Position numbers and translations under genes: made by a program. The notes under the pieces are model-generated. The model worked only from the letters and a program-made list of their open reading frames with translations. It was not told the DNA's origin and searched no databases. DNA of 64,000 nucleotides, taken from Pilaira anomala (Eukaryota; Mucoromycota; Mucoromycetes; Mucorales; Mucoraceae). How positions within the stretch are numbered: position 1 is the stretch's first letter; every line of letters begins with the position of its first letter. The stretch is from the NCBI GenBank assembly GCA_025716855.1, contig JAIXMQ010000003.1:248001-312000 (forward strand). Reading direction: 5' to 3'. Positions 47,327 to 59,255 of this stretch are shown piece by piece.

Positions 47327-48738
47327 TTAAGGTCTACTTGTACTACTTCCGGTAGCATCAGATGGTGCTGGAGTACTAAGCATGATTTCAACTGCTCTAT
47401 TTAGATCGTTATGAGCTGATGATAATGCTCTTGTGATTGTCTCTCTTGGGTGATCTGGAAACATAATCACTAATATTCTCGTATGTTCTGGTGACGGGGG
47501 TTCTAATTCAGACCCTGCTACATCTCTACCTGTAATCGTATCAAAGTATTCCTATTAAACAAGATGCATGTAATTAATTACATGTGAGATTAACAATTAA
47601 TTATCAAACACTTACTCGTACGGAAGGTGCCCCACCCTCTGTTGTAGGTGCAGGTGTTTCGGAAGCACTACTACTGCTTGTCGTATTTGTTGATCTTCGA
47701 TTTCGTAATCCTCCTGTCATAATGTTATCCACAGGAGATAAACCCGTTACAATCGGACGTTGACTTGGCGTAGTTGCTGAAGATCGTGCAATAGGTGGTG
47801 ACACTAAGAATGGTTTAATAAATCGAATCGTTAATTTTTGAAAGATCAAGGGAAATCTCCATCGTTTAATGTTTCCAATATCCGTTCTATATAATGCACC
47901 CGATAATAATCCGCATATTGCTGGTATTAAAGTTTGAAAAGATTGTGATAATGCTAACTGTGTAATGTATGTTAATGAGCGCAGTCTTTGTACGAGTATA
48001 CAAAACGTACCTGGAATGCCAAGATGTAAAGGAATAATTTATCATTCATTGTGATTCCGAATATTCTGAATCGATAAGTAACTGGTATGATACGATGATA
48101 CTGATATAGCGCTGAGAATATAAGAGCATAACTAAATCGTGTAATCAGATAAATGTGGGTAGAGGAAAATACATGAACGCTTTCACTTACGGTCCACCCG
48201 GTAAACGTTTTAGACCAAAATCCTCACCAAATATTAATGCACCCAATTCCAATAACGTTGATGTCAAAATAGATATGCAAACAAAGGCCTACATATTTGT
48301 ATTAAAAATCCAGTTTATTCTTAGCTTGTAAAAGTGTATGGAAATTTTTACCATATATTTTGCGCTACCATATTGTCTTTCTATAACTCGCAAAGTATAT
48401 AATAATATTGACCCAAAAAACACATCCCCAGAGTTTCCAAACGCTATATGTGAAGTCAACAATCGCCAGAACTACTAAAAGGGTTAGAGGTTCTATTCAA
48501 TTCTATGCTCAATTAGCTAAACTCTTACTTGATGATGAATCGTAAGATGTGGTGTAAGCTGTAAGTGAAAATACATCTTCAAGTTAAGTATGGCTGACAA
48601 GATAGAACAAGTTCCAACAAAGAGTACTAGAAACTTTGTCACAGGTACATTGTAAAAGCCTAGTTGTTTCGTTTTAGTTTTACTGCTTGGCTTTTTTTTT
48701 GTTTTTAATTTTATACCTGCTGGTCCAATAGCCTGCAT
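47327..48738 (-). CDS. UBAC2 / Dsc2-like rhomboid pseudoprotease with UBA domain
   Basis: Six exons (48738-48529, 48471-48352, 48288-48191, 48131-48011, 47957-47616, 47551-47327) encode 371 residues. A polar, basic N-terminus precedes several membrane segments (KFLVLFVGTCSILSAIL, AFVCISILTSTLLELGALIF, LALSQSFQTLIPAICGLLSG). HHQFWRLLTSHIAFGNSGDV corresponds to the rhomboid-type loop, but no catalytic Ser-His pair is visible. A Ser/Thr/Pro linker leads to a C-terminal UBA domain (about residues 325-360; ETITRALSSAHNDLNRAVEI). In animals UBAC2 works in ER-associated degradation; in fission yeast Dsc2 is part of the Golgi/ER Dsc E3 ligase that acts on SREBP and misfolded membrane proteins. ER or Golgi location is inferred. 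Confidence 0.88.
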
Positions 48739-49679
48739 TTTCTGTGTATTTCGGTTTTAGTATTTTATAAGATGGTATTCAGAAGTTAAAAAAAAGGTAT
48801 AAAGAACACTTTCCAGAACGCTTTACTGTTCCATAAAGTCACGTGAATGAATACTATTCACAAGTCACGGTTGGAAAGCATTGTGTAGACTTCATGAAAG
48901 TGTGCGAGAGAGAGAGAAATCCCAATATCGTACCAGCAATATTATATATACAATGCAGGAACATCTCAAATTAGTTATGTTAAATCTTAAAAAAATAATA
49001 TTCAAACTGTTGTAAAACAGTTTCTGCAATACTAAATTGATCGAGCAAAATAGAAGAATAAATGCATATACCTATCTTTGATCTTTTTGTGGCCGGTAAT
49101 AGTAAAGAATAAAATGAAAGAACCAAAAACTATATAACCAGACAAGAAATTCTGATGACAATTAGCCGGTACGGTAAACATGATTTATATACATTGTTTT
49201 GATTAGTTATGTAACAAAATTTCTATGGATGAATCTGTGAAAAGCCTTACATAAAAGATATGTGGTAATGATAATAGCAAACGTGTTTCATTATTCATGT
49301 ATTTTATTAGATATAATTGATTTTAGACAAGTCAAGTTTATAAAAGAATTTATTTTCTTTGACACATGTAATTGGTTATAAAGATTGCAGCTTGATGCAT
49401 ATACTTTTGAATTTACATCCCAATTTATCATGGTATTGTCTGTGATACCATTATCTAGTTCGCTGTTTGACCTTTTGTCCGCATGTTAAAGATGAATAAA
49501 GTAGGCTCTTGGTATATTATAACTAAATATATATTTGTGTTAAAGAGGCTCTTAATAAAATTAAAAGAGGATGTATTTATTTTTTGGGAAAAAAAACAGA
49601 CCCGGACGGTAAATTTTATGCTGGGAAACAATCCACCGAAGCGGTTACTTTTTCTAGGGGAAAGATACGCGCAACATAT
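48739..49679. other. Intergenic, nothing recognised
   Basis: AT-rich DNA upstream of the UBAC2-like gene, with a short GA run near 48906-48918. No supported coding frame; open frames at 49455-49683 are low in coding character. Confidence 0.5.
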
Positions 49680-49900
49680 TTGAGCACCATATTTTTTTTT
49701 TTCACGGACACTGCTATTGAGGTTTATCAGACAATGAATCACTTCTTCTTTTTCTGATAAAATTATTAGAGCTTTGATATGACTTACCACTGACAACATA
49801 TTTTATGCAGGTTTCAAAGTTGAAATAAGATCTTGTCTGAATAGAGACGTATGTAATTAAAGAAGGTAACGACTAGGAAGATTCATTTTAGAATATAAAA
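49680..49900 (-). pseudogene. Truncated copy of the neighbouring F-box-like gene
   Basis: This stretch aligns with the promoter, first exon and intron-1 donor of the intact gene at 50076-50751. Shared landmarks on the plus strand are CTTACCA before the donor, GGTTTCAAAGTT in exon 1, CTGAAT near the start, and GAATATA at the TATA position. There is no ATG at the equivalent start, exon 1 has lost about 12 bases, and no F-box-like exon 2 follows. It is a dead tandem duplicate about 0.9 kb from the intact gene. Confidence 0.7.
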
Positions 49901-50075
49901 GAAAGAAAAAAAAAAAAAAAACTGCTTGAATGACGTGTGAAAATAAAATGGCACGCGTATATCTTTCCCCCTTATTTCAATTCAGAAGCTAAACCCAGTG
50001 TTATCAAAACCACATGCCACAGAAATGCCTTATATATTAAGTGTAAAAGAGAAAATGATTATTTTTTAAAAACTT

Positions 50076-50381
50076 TTATTGTCTTGCTCTTCTTTCTTCT
50101 GCCGCTAACATTCCATATATCATGGTATCGACATAACTAAGCCCTTCTTTGTCGGTTAACTGACAGCTAATGAGAATAAAAAGTGCGAGTGGTACTCCCA
50201 TAATCAATTGGAGTGGTTGTACTGAATAGGTAGGAATGCAGTTCAAACATTGTAAGGCAATACGAACAGAAATAGCCGTACGACATCTTATTTCAACATG
50301 AAAGAAGGTCTAAGATTTCTTCAAAGCCTATCATAGTTGATGTTACATATTTGTAAATACAGGATGATATGTCTTGTGTTG

Positions 50382-50419
<38 letters not shown>

Positions 50420-50751
50420 CTAATTACTCTAGTATTGTTCCAAAGCCCACGATTTGTACGGGCCAAGTTGAACTGTTCTCTTGTATTTAATTGACTGGTG
50501 ATTTCAAGTAAAAGTTCATCTGGCAAACAACGAAATACTTTATCAGCACCAAACAAACCATAATAAGAGGCGATGTCAGAAAAGCTGTGGGAGTCGGTTG
50601 ATTCTGTAAATAGTTTCAGTTCTAGTTATATTGAGAATGATTAGAGATACTTTGTGAGCTGTATATAATATATCTTACCATTAACAATATGTATTATGAA
50701 GGTTTCAAAGTTATTTATTTCTTGATATAATCTCTTTTCTGAATCGGGCAT
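50076..50751 (-). CDS. F-box-like protein (small)
   Basis: Three exons (50751-50679, 50621-50428, 50309-50076) give 166 residues with exact phase. Exon 2 carries an F-box-like helix pair: FRCLPDELLLEITSQLNTRE followed by QFNLARTNRGLWNNTR. F-boxes link substrates to Skp1 in SCF ubiquitin ligases; that role is an inference. Exon 3, on from an acceptor at 50310-50311, reads TFFHVEIRCRTAISVRIALQ and a hydrophobic PLQLIMGVPLALFILISC stretch, ending in a basic helix (AAEERRARQ). The simpler reading through a 32-base poly-T/A run would give poly-Phe and is rejected; the run lies in intron 2. A TATA-like TATATAATAAA lies near 50808-50818. Confidence 0.6.
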
Positions 50752-51380
50752 TATATAGTAGAACAAGAGAGTAAGAGGGTATTGACGGGAAAGGTTCATG
50801 ATTTGGAATATATAATAAACAAAAGAGAGAGAGAGAAAAAGTGGTTTAAATAATAAACCTGTTTGTGATTTATTAAAACAATCAAATAAAAGATAGGAGA
50901 CTAAAAAAGATTATCATGTATTTCATTATGTATATACGGTTAATTGTTATTTTTTTCCCGAGATAATATCATAACAATGAAAAGGAAAGAAATTCCTGAT
51001 TTTTTTGCCTTTTATAATATGTAGTATTTTATGTTACACTTCCTATAATAACAAAAGGTATTTACAAAAGCGTGAAATATTTAAAAACATTCTATTACTT
51101 TGAATATATACCTCCAAATGGAAGCTGAATCAGCTCAGCGTTTTTTTTTTTTTTTTAATGTTTAGAAACTAAGAAACCTTCTGAGAGGGATGCTCTAATA
51201 CCGCCTTAAGTCTTCATTTTAGGGGGCCTGTGCGAACGATCTTAGAACCAAAGTTTTTTTTTTTTACACTGGGTACCTTTTTCCTGTCTATTTGTTGTTT
51301 TAAGCGGTAAATTAAAAATAAAGTTCATACCAGAAACTAGGGGTTGGAATAAAGGGCTTGTCAGATTCTCTCCCTTCTCT

Positions 51381-51417
<37 letters not shown>
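50752..51417. other. Divergent intergenic region
   Basis: Between the F-box-like gene (-) and GatA (+); it should hold both promoters. It includes a GA run near 50824-50836 and a run of about 32 T at 51383-51415, directly before the GatA start codon. Confidence 0.6.
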
Positions 51418-51418
<1 letters not shown>

Positions 51419-53423
51419 TGTTATCTCGATCGATTCGACAAGCAACAAGGCGAGTGCCCTTACTAAAGAGAGTAAATGACATATTTTTTTTCCTGGTATC
51501 AACTCGAAAAATAACCCCCCCCCCTTTTTTTTATAGTGTCATTATTCTTCAGTAACTAGTTTAAAAGCATGTTGGAACCAAATCGAGACGCATAACAAGG
51601 AAATCAATGCGTTCATTTCACTTAACGATCGTCAGGTACTTGAGAAACAAGCAGTTGAATCGGACGATAGAAGAAGTCAAGGTAAAAATAAACCAAAATT
51701 TACGCGCGTGTACACGTTTTCCTTATAATTATCATGTAGGTAGTTTGAAAAGTACGATAGACGGAACCACCATTGCGATAAAAGATAATATATGTACCAG
51801 TTTTCTTCCTACGACTTGTGCTTCTAATATGCTTAGAGGTAAAATGATACTAATTTTGAATCCAGAAGAAAAAAAAAATATTCACACATAATATATTAGA
51901 ATTTACTTCACCTTATGATGCTACAGTAGTTAAATTATTAAATGAGGCAGGTAGTTTAATTATGGGTAAAACGAATATGGATGAATTTGGTATGGGGTAA
52001 ATGTTTGATCAAACGAAAGAGAGAACAAGAGAGAGAGAAAAAGTTTAAAACTAAGTATATATACATTTTAGATCTACCAATACTCATAGTGCGTTTGGAC
52101 CTGTGATTCATCCTGATCGTAGTGATGGTATTAAGAGATCACCAGGAGGTAGTTCAGGAGGTAGTGCAGCTAGTGTGGCGATGGATATGTGTGCAGCGTA
52201 AGCGTTATTTTATTTTATTTTTTTAAAAAAAAAAGAAGATGTTTCTAATAAATAAATAAAGAGCTTTAGGGTCAGATACAGGTGGATCAGTTCGTATGCC
52301 AGCATCATATTGTGGATTAGTTGGATTTAAACCAAGTTATGGTCGATGTTCTCGACATGGATTAGTTTCATATGCAAACTCATTGGATACAATTGGTATA
52401 TTAACCAAAGATGTGAAATCATGTCTCAACATATATGGTAAAGTATATATTTACACATGTATACTAAAAAAAAAAAAAAAAAAAAAAAAAAGAGTACTTA
52501 TATATATGTAGATATTATTGATAAATACGATGAAAAGGATCCTACATCGATACCAAACGAAGTGAGAAAAGAATTGGAAGAAGCAACAAAAGGATTTGAA
52601 TTTAAAACGAATGATTTAAGTGGATTAGTAGTTGGAGTTCCACAAGAATTTTATGTTGATTCACTTTCACCAGAAGTATTAGAAAGTTGGCGTGATGGAA
52701 TTAAAAGATTAGAAAGTTTAGGAGCAAAGATTGTATCAGTTTCAATACCTCATCTTTCTTTAGCTTTACCTGCTTATTATATTATTGCTTTAGCTGAAGC
52801 AAGTTCTAATTTAGCAAGATTTGATGGAATCAAATATGGTAAATTAATTAAATAGAAAAAAGCCCTTGAATTTAATTATTTTCTTTGTTATAAATAGGTC
52901 ATCGAGTACCTGATAAGGAGCTTTTATATGATGAAACACGTAGTACTGGGTTTGGTGATGAAGTTAAAAAACGTATATTACTTGGTACTCACGTCCTTAC
53001 CGCTGGGTAAAAAAAAAAGAAACAAATATATATATATATATTGATTGATATTAATTCATTTTATATTCTAGAACATATGAAACTTTATTTTTACCAGCAC
53101 AAAGTGCAAGAAGGTTAATTCAAAAAGAATTTAATCAAGTATTTCAACAACCCAATGTATTATATAACCAACAACAACAAAGTAAAGGACAAGCGCATAT
53201 ATTACTTGTACCTAGTGCCACTTCTAAAGCACCTCAAATGAATGAATTAAATACAGGTATCAAAGCTTATATTGATGATGTAATGACATTGCCTGCAAAT
53301 TTAGCTGGATTACCTGCTATCACTGTACCTTCTACAAATCAAATTGGGTTACAATTATTAGGTCAATATGGTTACGATCATCTTGTATTAAGAATTGCTG
53401 AAATTATGACCAAAAATAAATAA
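51418..53423 (+). CDS. GatA: Mitochondrial glutamyl-tRNA(Gln) amidotransferase subunit A
   Basis: Nine exons (51418-51471, 51537-51681, 51740-51838, 51900-51996, 52072-52197, 52262-52437, 52512-52838, 52898-53006, 53072-53423) encode 494 residues. The N-terminus [18 protein letters not shown] is a good mitochondrial presequence. The amidase signature is complete: Lys81 in TTIAIKDNI, cis-Ser159 in [12 protein letters not shown] and nucleophile Ser183 in [15 protein letters not shown]. This is the Ser-cisSer-Lys triad of the amidase family, with the same 24-residue Ser-Ser spacing as bacterial GatA. The enzyme supplies ammonia to convert Glu-tRNA(Gln) to Gln-tRNA(Gln) in mitochondria. Introns are 58-75 bases. 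GatB and GatC are not in the window. It ends 139 bases before the RhoGAP gene. Confidence 0.95.
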
Positions 53424-53562
53424 TTTTGTTCGCGCTGATTTAATACACATATAATACAGAAGAAAAAAAAATCTTTTTCATTATTTTCCCCCTCCTTTTT
53501 TTTTTTTTTTTTTTCTTTCTGCTTCTTTTTCTTCTTATTATTGAACAAAAGAGTTTTTTTCA

Positions 53563-55750
53563 ATGGATTCTTATTATGAGAATACAACAGAAAGTTTAAA
53601 TGGAGAAGAATGTGAAGACCCTCACTGTCATGGTTGTCAAAAACCGATTGAAGATGGTTCAGTTGTTCAGTTTGGTGATGGTATCTGGCATTTTGAATGG
53701 TATTTTTTTTATAAAAACAGATACTTTTTTAAATAAATGAAACTAATATATATTTGGTAATAAATAAGCTTTCGTTGTGCGAAATGTCTAAAATTAGTAG
53801 AATGTTACAGTAACTTGTTATTATTAAGAGATGGAAGTCCTATTTGTGAAGATTGTTCTTATAGTTGTCATGCTTGTGAAAAAACCATTAAAGACGAAGC
53901 CATCATGACAGGTAACAACAACAACAACAACAATCGCTATTTTATAAAACTAAAAAAATAAGGGGTGGCAACTTTTTTTTTATTTAACCAGGTGATGAGG
54001 CATATCATGCAGACTGTTTCCGTTGTGTTCAATGTAGTAAAAAAATTGATGATCTTGTATTCACACAAACAAGCAAGGTAAGATATATATATATATACAC
54101 ACATGTAATAAAATTCAGTATATTTAATCATTATTATTAGGGTATTTATTGTACAAAATGTCATGAGGCAAGGAAACAACAAAGGATGAAAAGAAGAGAT
54201 GAACGAAATAAAGCTACAGAAAAATCAACATCTTCACCACCTACACGTCCTAATCCTGGTTATCGAATGTCTTCTACTACATCTATTGTGAATGCATATA
54301 CGGATGAAAATATTAGAACACCCATATTAGGTATATAAAAAATGATTTATATTTTGTAATTATTTTGATACTCATCTGTTTAGACAACACTATAAGAATC
54401 AAATGATATATCGGAATTAAATGATATGTTAATGGGTCAACGCAATAGTGATGAAACCATTCGTAATTCAATTGATATTGCTCCTCCTAGATTGGATTTA
54501 GATCAGTCTGATGATCCTCCTCATATTAGAGATTTGAAGAGAGAATTAATTGAAACTAAATCTCGATTATCCGAAGTAGAAGGAAAATTTGGTAAAATTA
54601 AGGTAAATACTTCTCTCCTTTCTTTAGTATAAATATGCAAGTTATTCTAACATCTATACACACAATTAGACAATTAGTAGAAGAGCATTAGATGAATTCC
54701 GTATGGTCAAAGATAGTTATGCATCCGAAGTGACTGCAAGAAAATCTGCTGAACGACTCAACATTCGACTCAGGAGTGAAGTAACATTTTATCAACAAGC
54801 CTCATTATTTAATACACAAGATTTCATTCAACATAGTAAAGAAGAAATTGAAGAATTAAACCAGACACGAGCCGAATTAGAGCAAGTATGTCATCATTTA
54901 AGAATCGAACGTAATGAACTTGTAAAAGAATTAGAACATCATTCAGATAATATCGAGAAGCTCTTAAAGAGTCAAAAACCACAAGAGTTGCATTGGGAGC
55001 GATTACAGCATGCCTATCAACAACAACTGGATTCAATGCAAAAAGATATGGTTGCAGCTAAATCAAATTATGCAAAATTGATTAAGGGACGAGAAGATAT
55101 TATTTCAGATATGATCATGTTGAATAATAAGAATGCTGAATTAACTCAATTAAATAATGATTTATCAAGAAGAGTCATGGAAAAAGAACAAGAAGCAAAA
55201 GCTGTATTTGCTGGTATGAGTTTCTTGACCACTCCGGATGAAAAGGTTGTAAGTAGTAGTAATAGTAGTACAAGTAGTACTACAAAGAATCATCGACGTA
55301 ATCTGTCTACAGGTTCTATTGGTATTACTCCTTCCAATTCTATGCCTGATATGAAATCAAGTAGTAGCGTTGCTGCTACTATTACTGCTAGTACTACTAC
55401 TACTACTACTACAGATCAAAACCCTAAAATTGCTCAACGTGATAGTTTTAATGGATCAGCTGCGCCTAAATTATTCAAGTTTCGAAGAAACAGAAGTGGA
55501 TCCGGAAAGAAGTCAAGCAGTAATAGTAATACGAATAATAAAGAAGAAAAAATGATTTCAATTCCTTATGACAGTAAAAATCTTGAGCCGGTCTCAGAAA
55601 CTTTTGTCAAGAAGGAAATTGAACCCATAAGTACTAGAAAACATCATTTTGCACAAACAAAGTTTATTCGACCTGTCAAGTGCGAAGCATGTAATGAAAA
55701 AATGTGGAGAGTGAGTGAATTAAAATGCTCAGGTAAAGAAGAAAAAAAAA

Positions 55751-55804
<54 letters not shown>

Positions 55805-56274
55805 TTAAAGTAGATTAATTCATTATATATACATATAGATTGTAGTATGATATGTCATTCAAAATGTGTTTACAGTGCACCTCAAGCATGTATTCGAAAA
55901 TCAACAGACGCAAATCGACAGGATTCAGATAACGTACGATACATGTTTGGTAACGATTTGATTAAACAAGTACAAGCAGAAAAGAGCAAGATACCACTGA
56001 TTGTAGAAAAATGTATTGAATCTGTTGAATCCAGAGGAATGGATTATGAAGGTATTTATCGAAAATCAGGTGGAGTAGGACAGATGAGACAAATTCAACA
56101 AGCGTTTGAAAAGGGTGAATTGCCCAATTTAATTGATGAAGAGAAATGGAATGATATTTGTGCAGTGACAAGTGTATTGAAACAGTATTTCCGTGAATTA
56201 CCTAATCCTCTTTTCACTTATGAACTTCATTCCAAATTTATTGATGCTATGAGTAAGTTTTAAAAGATTTGATT

Positions 56275-56307
<33 letters not shown>

Positions 56308-56831
56308 TCATCCCTTTCTTTTAGTGATAGCGAATAGTACAGAACAATTGCATACAGTCACTCAATTAATTCAAACTTTACCTATTGAAAACTTCAACAC
56401 ATTAAAATACCTCATGGATCATTTACACAGGTAAAAAAAAAATTATAGAGATAGAGACATGTCATATGGTATATATTAACTTTTCTTAAAAAAGAATTCA
56501 ATTACGAAACAAGGAGAATTTAATGACATCTAAAAACTTGGCAGTCATCTTTGGACCCACTTTGTTAAGAGACCAAGACGAGAACCGAGACTTGTTGGAA
56601 ATGAACCACAAGATCGGTATGATTGAATACATTTTGAACCATATGGATACAGTATTTGTAATTGAGACAATCAATAGTAAATCAAATCATAGTGGTGTTG
56701 ATCACCGTAAAATGCATTTACCTCCATTGCAACCTGGGGATAATCTTAGTACAATCTTAGGAAATTATCAGTTGACTACTCAAGAAACCTCGGCGGCGGT
56801 TCCTCCAAGACAAAATGCTGGTTACATTTAA
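53563..56831 (+). CDS. LIM-LIM-C1-RhoGAP protein (Rga1-like)
   Basis: Nine exons (53563-53699, 53769-53911, 53992-54077, 54141-54330, 54397-54602, 54670-55732, 55839-56252, 56325-56430, 56495-56831) give 893 residues. Two LIM zinc domains open the protein (CHGCQKPIEDGSVVQFGDG..., CHACEKTIKDEAIMTGDEAY...). A coiled coil (about 235-400) and a Ser/Thr-rich disordered part follow. A C1-type Cys/His finger spans about 570-627 (HHFAQTKFIRPVKCEACNEK, CHSKCVYSAPQACI). The RhoGAP domain has its arginine finger at R683 in YEGIYRKSGGVGQM and the motif NLAVIFGPTLLRDQ. Such proteins stimulate GTP hydrolysis by Cdc42/Rho in polarity and septation; the C1 finger may target membranes. Intron 6 contains an (AC)n(AG)n microsatellite. 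Confidence 0.93.
55750..55801 (+). repeat. Compound (AC)n(AG)n microsatellite in an intron
   Basis: About 9 AC units run directly into about 17 AG units in intron 6 of the RhoGAP gene. The track is open for a while in one frame and would give a false C-terminus (THTHTERERER) if the intron were missed. Confidence 0.9.
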
Positions 56832-56927
56832 AAAAAAAAATGCATTTGTAAATAAAAATATATTCATATGCAACTTTTATACTTTTTTCTTTTGCGGGCC
56901 GGACTTTTTTGTTTGATTTTTTATTAC

Positions 56928-56931
<4 letters not shown>

Positions 56932-56974
<43 letters not shown>
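56932..56974. repeat. 43-base T homopolymer upstream of FAM32A
   Basis: A T-run beginning about 65 bases before the FAM32A start codon, in the 166-base gap after the RhoGAP gene. T-rich leaders precede several starts here (GatA, the secreted protein), so it may serve as a nucleosome-excluding promoter element (inference). Confidence 0.85.
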
Positions 56975-56975
<1 letters not shown>

Positions 56976-56997
56976 TCTTTATTCTTCTCTTTGATTA

Positions 56998-57445
56998 ATG
57001 TCAGCGTACGACCACGTTAAGAAGGGATCATTAAAGTTCAAAGGAGGCGAAACAGTCTCTATAAAGTAAGAAAATACATGTATTTTTATTAACTACGGTA
57101 AAGCTAATCTAAAATTAAATAGAAAGAAAAAAAAGTCGAAATCGAGTAAAGAAAAGTTAGAAAGAGCCTTACGTGAAGAAGTTTCTAATAAAGAGAAACA
57201 ACGATACCAAGATGTTGAAAAGACTGAAGCTGAACGTAAATTTGAAGAAATAAAACGTCAAAGAGTAAGTTGAAGCATATATATATGTAAAAGCTTAAAT
57301 ATTCATTCTTTTATATTTTTTATAGCAAATGGAAAGAGTATCTAAAGCAGCAACGAAATCACATAAAGATCGAGTATCTGAATTTAATAACAAATTGGAA
57401 ATGCTTAGTGAACATCATGATATTCCTAAAGTTGGACCTGGCTAA
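56998..57445 (+). CDS. FAM32A homologue
   Basis: Three exons (56998-57065, 57123-57264, 57326-57445) encode 109 residues, almost the length of human FAM32A (112). The family pattern is complete: YDHVKKGSLKFKGG at the start, a poly-Lys stretch spanning the first splice site, a charged helix ending RKFEEIKRQRQMERVSKAA, and the conserved tail MLSEHHDIPKVGPG. FAM32A is a nuclear protein that in human spliceosomes inserts near the active site and favours 3' exon ligation; the same role is likely. AATAAA lies at 57478-57483. Confidence 0.92.
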
Positions 57446-57649
57446 CATTGCTTAAATATTTGTACAGAGCATTTAATAATAAAACATTTTCATTTTAAAG
57501 AACAGCAAAAAAGCGTACACAATTATGTCATTGGAGTTGTCAATGATATAAAAGAGAGAAAAGAGTGCTCAATCAGGCCTATTTACTTTGACTCTTTTTT
57601 TTTTTCTGTTTTAAATTATTTTATTTTTTTATTTCTTTATTTTGTAACC

Positions 57650-59222
57650 ATGACTACCTTACAACCGCCCACATTACAACGAACAAGAACACCTCCAGTG
57701 TCACCCGGAATCTTGAGAGTAATAAATAAAAGTTTTATTTTGTATCAAGCAAGTTGATTCCCAATCTTATTTTATTCATTCTTTTTCTTTAGATTACAAT
57801 ACACAGTTGCTTTCTTAACATTACAGTAAAACGACCTTATGTCACCATTACCTTGGGAGGTATTTATAAACTCAAAAAAAAAAAAAATCACACATAAAAA
57901 CAAAAGAAAACTTACATAGTAAATAGACCAAACCTACAAGACATCTATTTCAGAATACGCTGAAGGAAAATGGAATGAGGGATTTGAACTCCGTGTGACA
58001 TACCATAACCAACTCTTTGATACGATTCAACTTGACCTCTACGATAGCTACACCTTCTTTTTAGATAAACATGTAGGAAGAGCCGAAATACGGATAAGAA
58101 ATTTGGAAGGTATGCCCGAAGTCTTTTCAAGTTACTACGAAGTGATGGAAAAAAAATTATCCTTGGGTGCAACATCCAGAGTGAGTCGTACATCCAGTAT
58201 TGCCTCTGGTGTTGGAGCCATTCATGCACAAATTGCGTACCAATATATTGAAAGCGGTACCAGACAAAGACAAGCTTCAGTTGATTTATCTAAAATGAAT
58301 TGGTTAATTGATCAAGCACTTGCAACAGAAGATGGAGATGAGCCTTTTGATAAGGAATTAATTCAACAGTTTAATCAGAAATTAAAACTTCAGAGAAATA
58401 CAAGAGATATTCAGTTCAAGAAATTTGAAGAAGATTATCCAGATGAAAGTAGTAGTAGTAGTAGTGACGATGAATCAATTTTACATAATGATGGAAAACC
58501 ACTCAAATTATCACTCTCACGTGCCATGTCAGAAGATGCTGTAAAACCAAAAGAAAGTACGTTTATGGATACAGTGTCTTCTTTCTTTGGTTACCAACAA
58601 CAAACAGAACAAAACGTACCACCAGCTGTGACAGAGAAGAAGGAAACATCAGATTATCCTCTTTTAAATACAGAAGAAGATAGTTTGAAATCTTTTCCTA
58701 TTTTGGATACAATTGGATCATGGACCATGGCGAAAGAAACCAGTCAAGTACTACGTGCAATTGGAAAACTACTTGTTGCCTTTGTAAGTTACTTTCTATA
58801 TATGCATAACTATCTTTTCTAACTCTTGCATAACAGGGTCAAGGCTTTGAATTATCTAATCTTCAAATTCTGTCAGGATTTAACGTAGTTGAAAAATTCT
58901 ATAACGATTTACCTAGAGAAAGAACATGGGATCTAGTTCAAGATGTAGCAGAGATCGAAATGGCTTCGTACATGTGGAGATACGCTATGGCGTCTTATGG
59001 TTGGAAAGGTTTAAATTTTATAGGAAAAGGAAACGGAATTTTTTCTGACGCTGTACGTGCTCAATCGGATGCACTGTCAATCTGTGAACACTTGGATATA
59101 CCAAAAGAGGATTTATTAGCCTACGAGTTTCGAACTGGCGCTGCCTTTAGACCGAGTTATTTTATTGCAAGAGATCGAAAATTAAATGCAATTGTCTTGA
59201 GTATTCGAGGTACCATGGTAAC

Positions 59223-59255
<33 letters not shown>

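Noticed and set aside
50293..50430. Reading the F-box-like gene straight through the poly-T run (poly-Phe)
   Set aside because: A GTAATT donor before and a CTTAG acceptor after the run join two in-phase exons, extending the frame by 77 codons of normal composition.
55733..55818. C-terminal extension THTHTERERE... of the RhoGAP exon
   Set aside because: It is intronic microsatellite; the C1 finger continues after a proper GT-AG junction at 55839.
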